From: Seriola aureovittata
Lineage: Eukaryota > Chordata > Actinopteri > Carangiformes > Carangidae
Reading direction: 5' to 3'
Length of the DNA stretch: 64,000 nucleotides
Assembly (NCBI RefSeq): GCF_021018895.1
Contig: NC_079377.1
Location: 19,369,501-19,433,500 of the forward strand
Shown: positions 63,760 to 64,000 of the stretch, piece after piece
Position numbering within the stretch: the first letter of the stretch is position 1
Layout: each line of letters starts with the position of its first letter
Notes under the pieces: model-generated
The model's input: only the letters and a program-made list of their open reading frames with translations
Databases searched by the model: none
What the model was told of the DNA's origin: nothing
Position numbers and translations under genes: made by a program

Positions 63760-64000
63760 AACAGCATTCCTCCACAGTCCTCCATCCACACCTCCTGTCC
63801 TGAGCTGTTGTTGGTGACGATGTGAAAAGACCAGTGATGCCCTCACATCTAATGCTCTACCCAGTTTGAGACTGTTCATTTAGAGAGGAGTGAAATGCAT
63901 GACAATGATTATAGACTGTAAAGGGAGCGTTTCAAAAAAAGATTTATTTTCAAAATGTAGAGCTGACTCTGAAAAAAACTGGCATGGCATGACGTAATCC

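Larger units (their letters stand above)
61150..64000 (-). other. srbd1: part of an upstream srbd1 intron, runs off the window
   Basis: About 2.85 kb upstream of the penultimate exon continues to the right edge. I looked on the minus strand for the next exon, which should encode the helix-hairpin-helix end with an HPES/HPEA-like motif, and did not find it, so this is read as intron. It contains a purine-rich patch (61300-61490), a tRNA-derived SINE near 62503-62690, and TG/CA arrays at 63055-63110, 63596-63634 and 63738-63759. Confidence 0.7.

Overview
This window is vertebrate nuclear DNA, almost certainly from a teleost fish of the percomorph type. The evidence is a very high density of (CA)n/(TG)n microsatellites, spliced coding exons with GT-AG borders, and relics of fish-type interspersed repeats: a tRNA-derived SINE, two copies of a short hAT-like MITE, a Tc1/mariner transposase tail and a repeat ending in a GC-rich hairpin. 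There are no operons, Shine-Dalgarno sites or prokaryote-style genes. Long open frames translate mostly to poly-His/Thr or poly-Cys/Val because they cross CA/TG arrays.

The only protein-coding gene I can support is the 3' end of srbd1 (S1 RNA-binding domain 1, the animal relative of bacterial Tex) on the minus strand. Its last two exons are 60965-61149 and 58842-59134. They have good splice sites, matching phase, and a stop codon right after the S1 domain. The gene continues beyond the right edge of the window. The roughly 2.85 kb of intron visible upstream contains a SINE and no further exon that I recognise.

Positions 1 to about 58.1 kb lie downstream of srbd1 and hold no recognisable gene. 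In human 2p21 the 3' end of SRBD1 faces SIX2 and SIX3 across a long gene desert. If synteny holds, this stretch is the six2/six3-srbd1 intergenic desert, a place where developmental enhancers are expected. Several non-repetitive blocks rich in homeodomain-type cores (about 6.2, 7.3, 13.4, 14.7, 16.4, 20.5, 22.25, 25.6, 26.65, 28.15 and 31.3 kb) look like candidate conserved noncoding elements. That is a judgement of texture and motifs, not of alignment.

Layout: 1-12 kb is mostly AT-rich noncoding DNA; 12-18.1 kb is a microsatellite hot zone with a hairpin/AT-rich structure at 16.9-17.13 kb; 18-23 kb is quieter with enhancer-like blocks; 23.1-26.5 kb mixes TG arrays with purine/pyrimidine tracts; 28.3-30.4 kb has a G24 run, a 13-unit 26-bp minisatellite and an adjoining interspersed repeat; 31-48.3 kb is noncoding with further CA arrays, a MITE and a Tc1 relic; 48.3-63.0 kb is strikingly poor in dinucleotide arrays and contains the srbd1 3' end. 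I found no complete undescribed system. The most unusual items are the alternating CCAAT-bearing minisatellite, the 19-bp repeat/inverted-copy structure, the POU/homeodomain cluster at 22.2 kb and the intronic inverted repeat at 59.5-59.6 kb.
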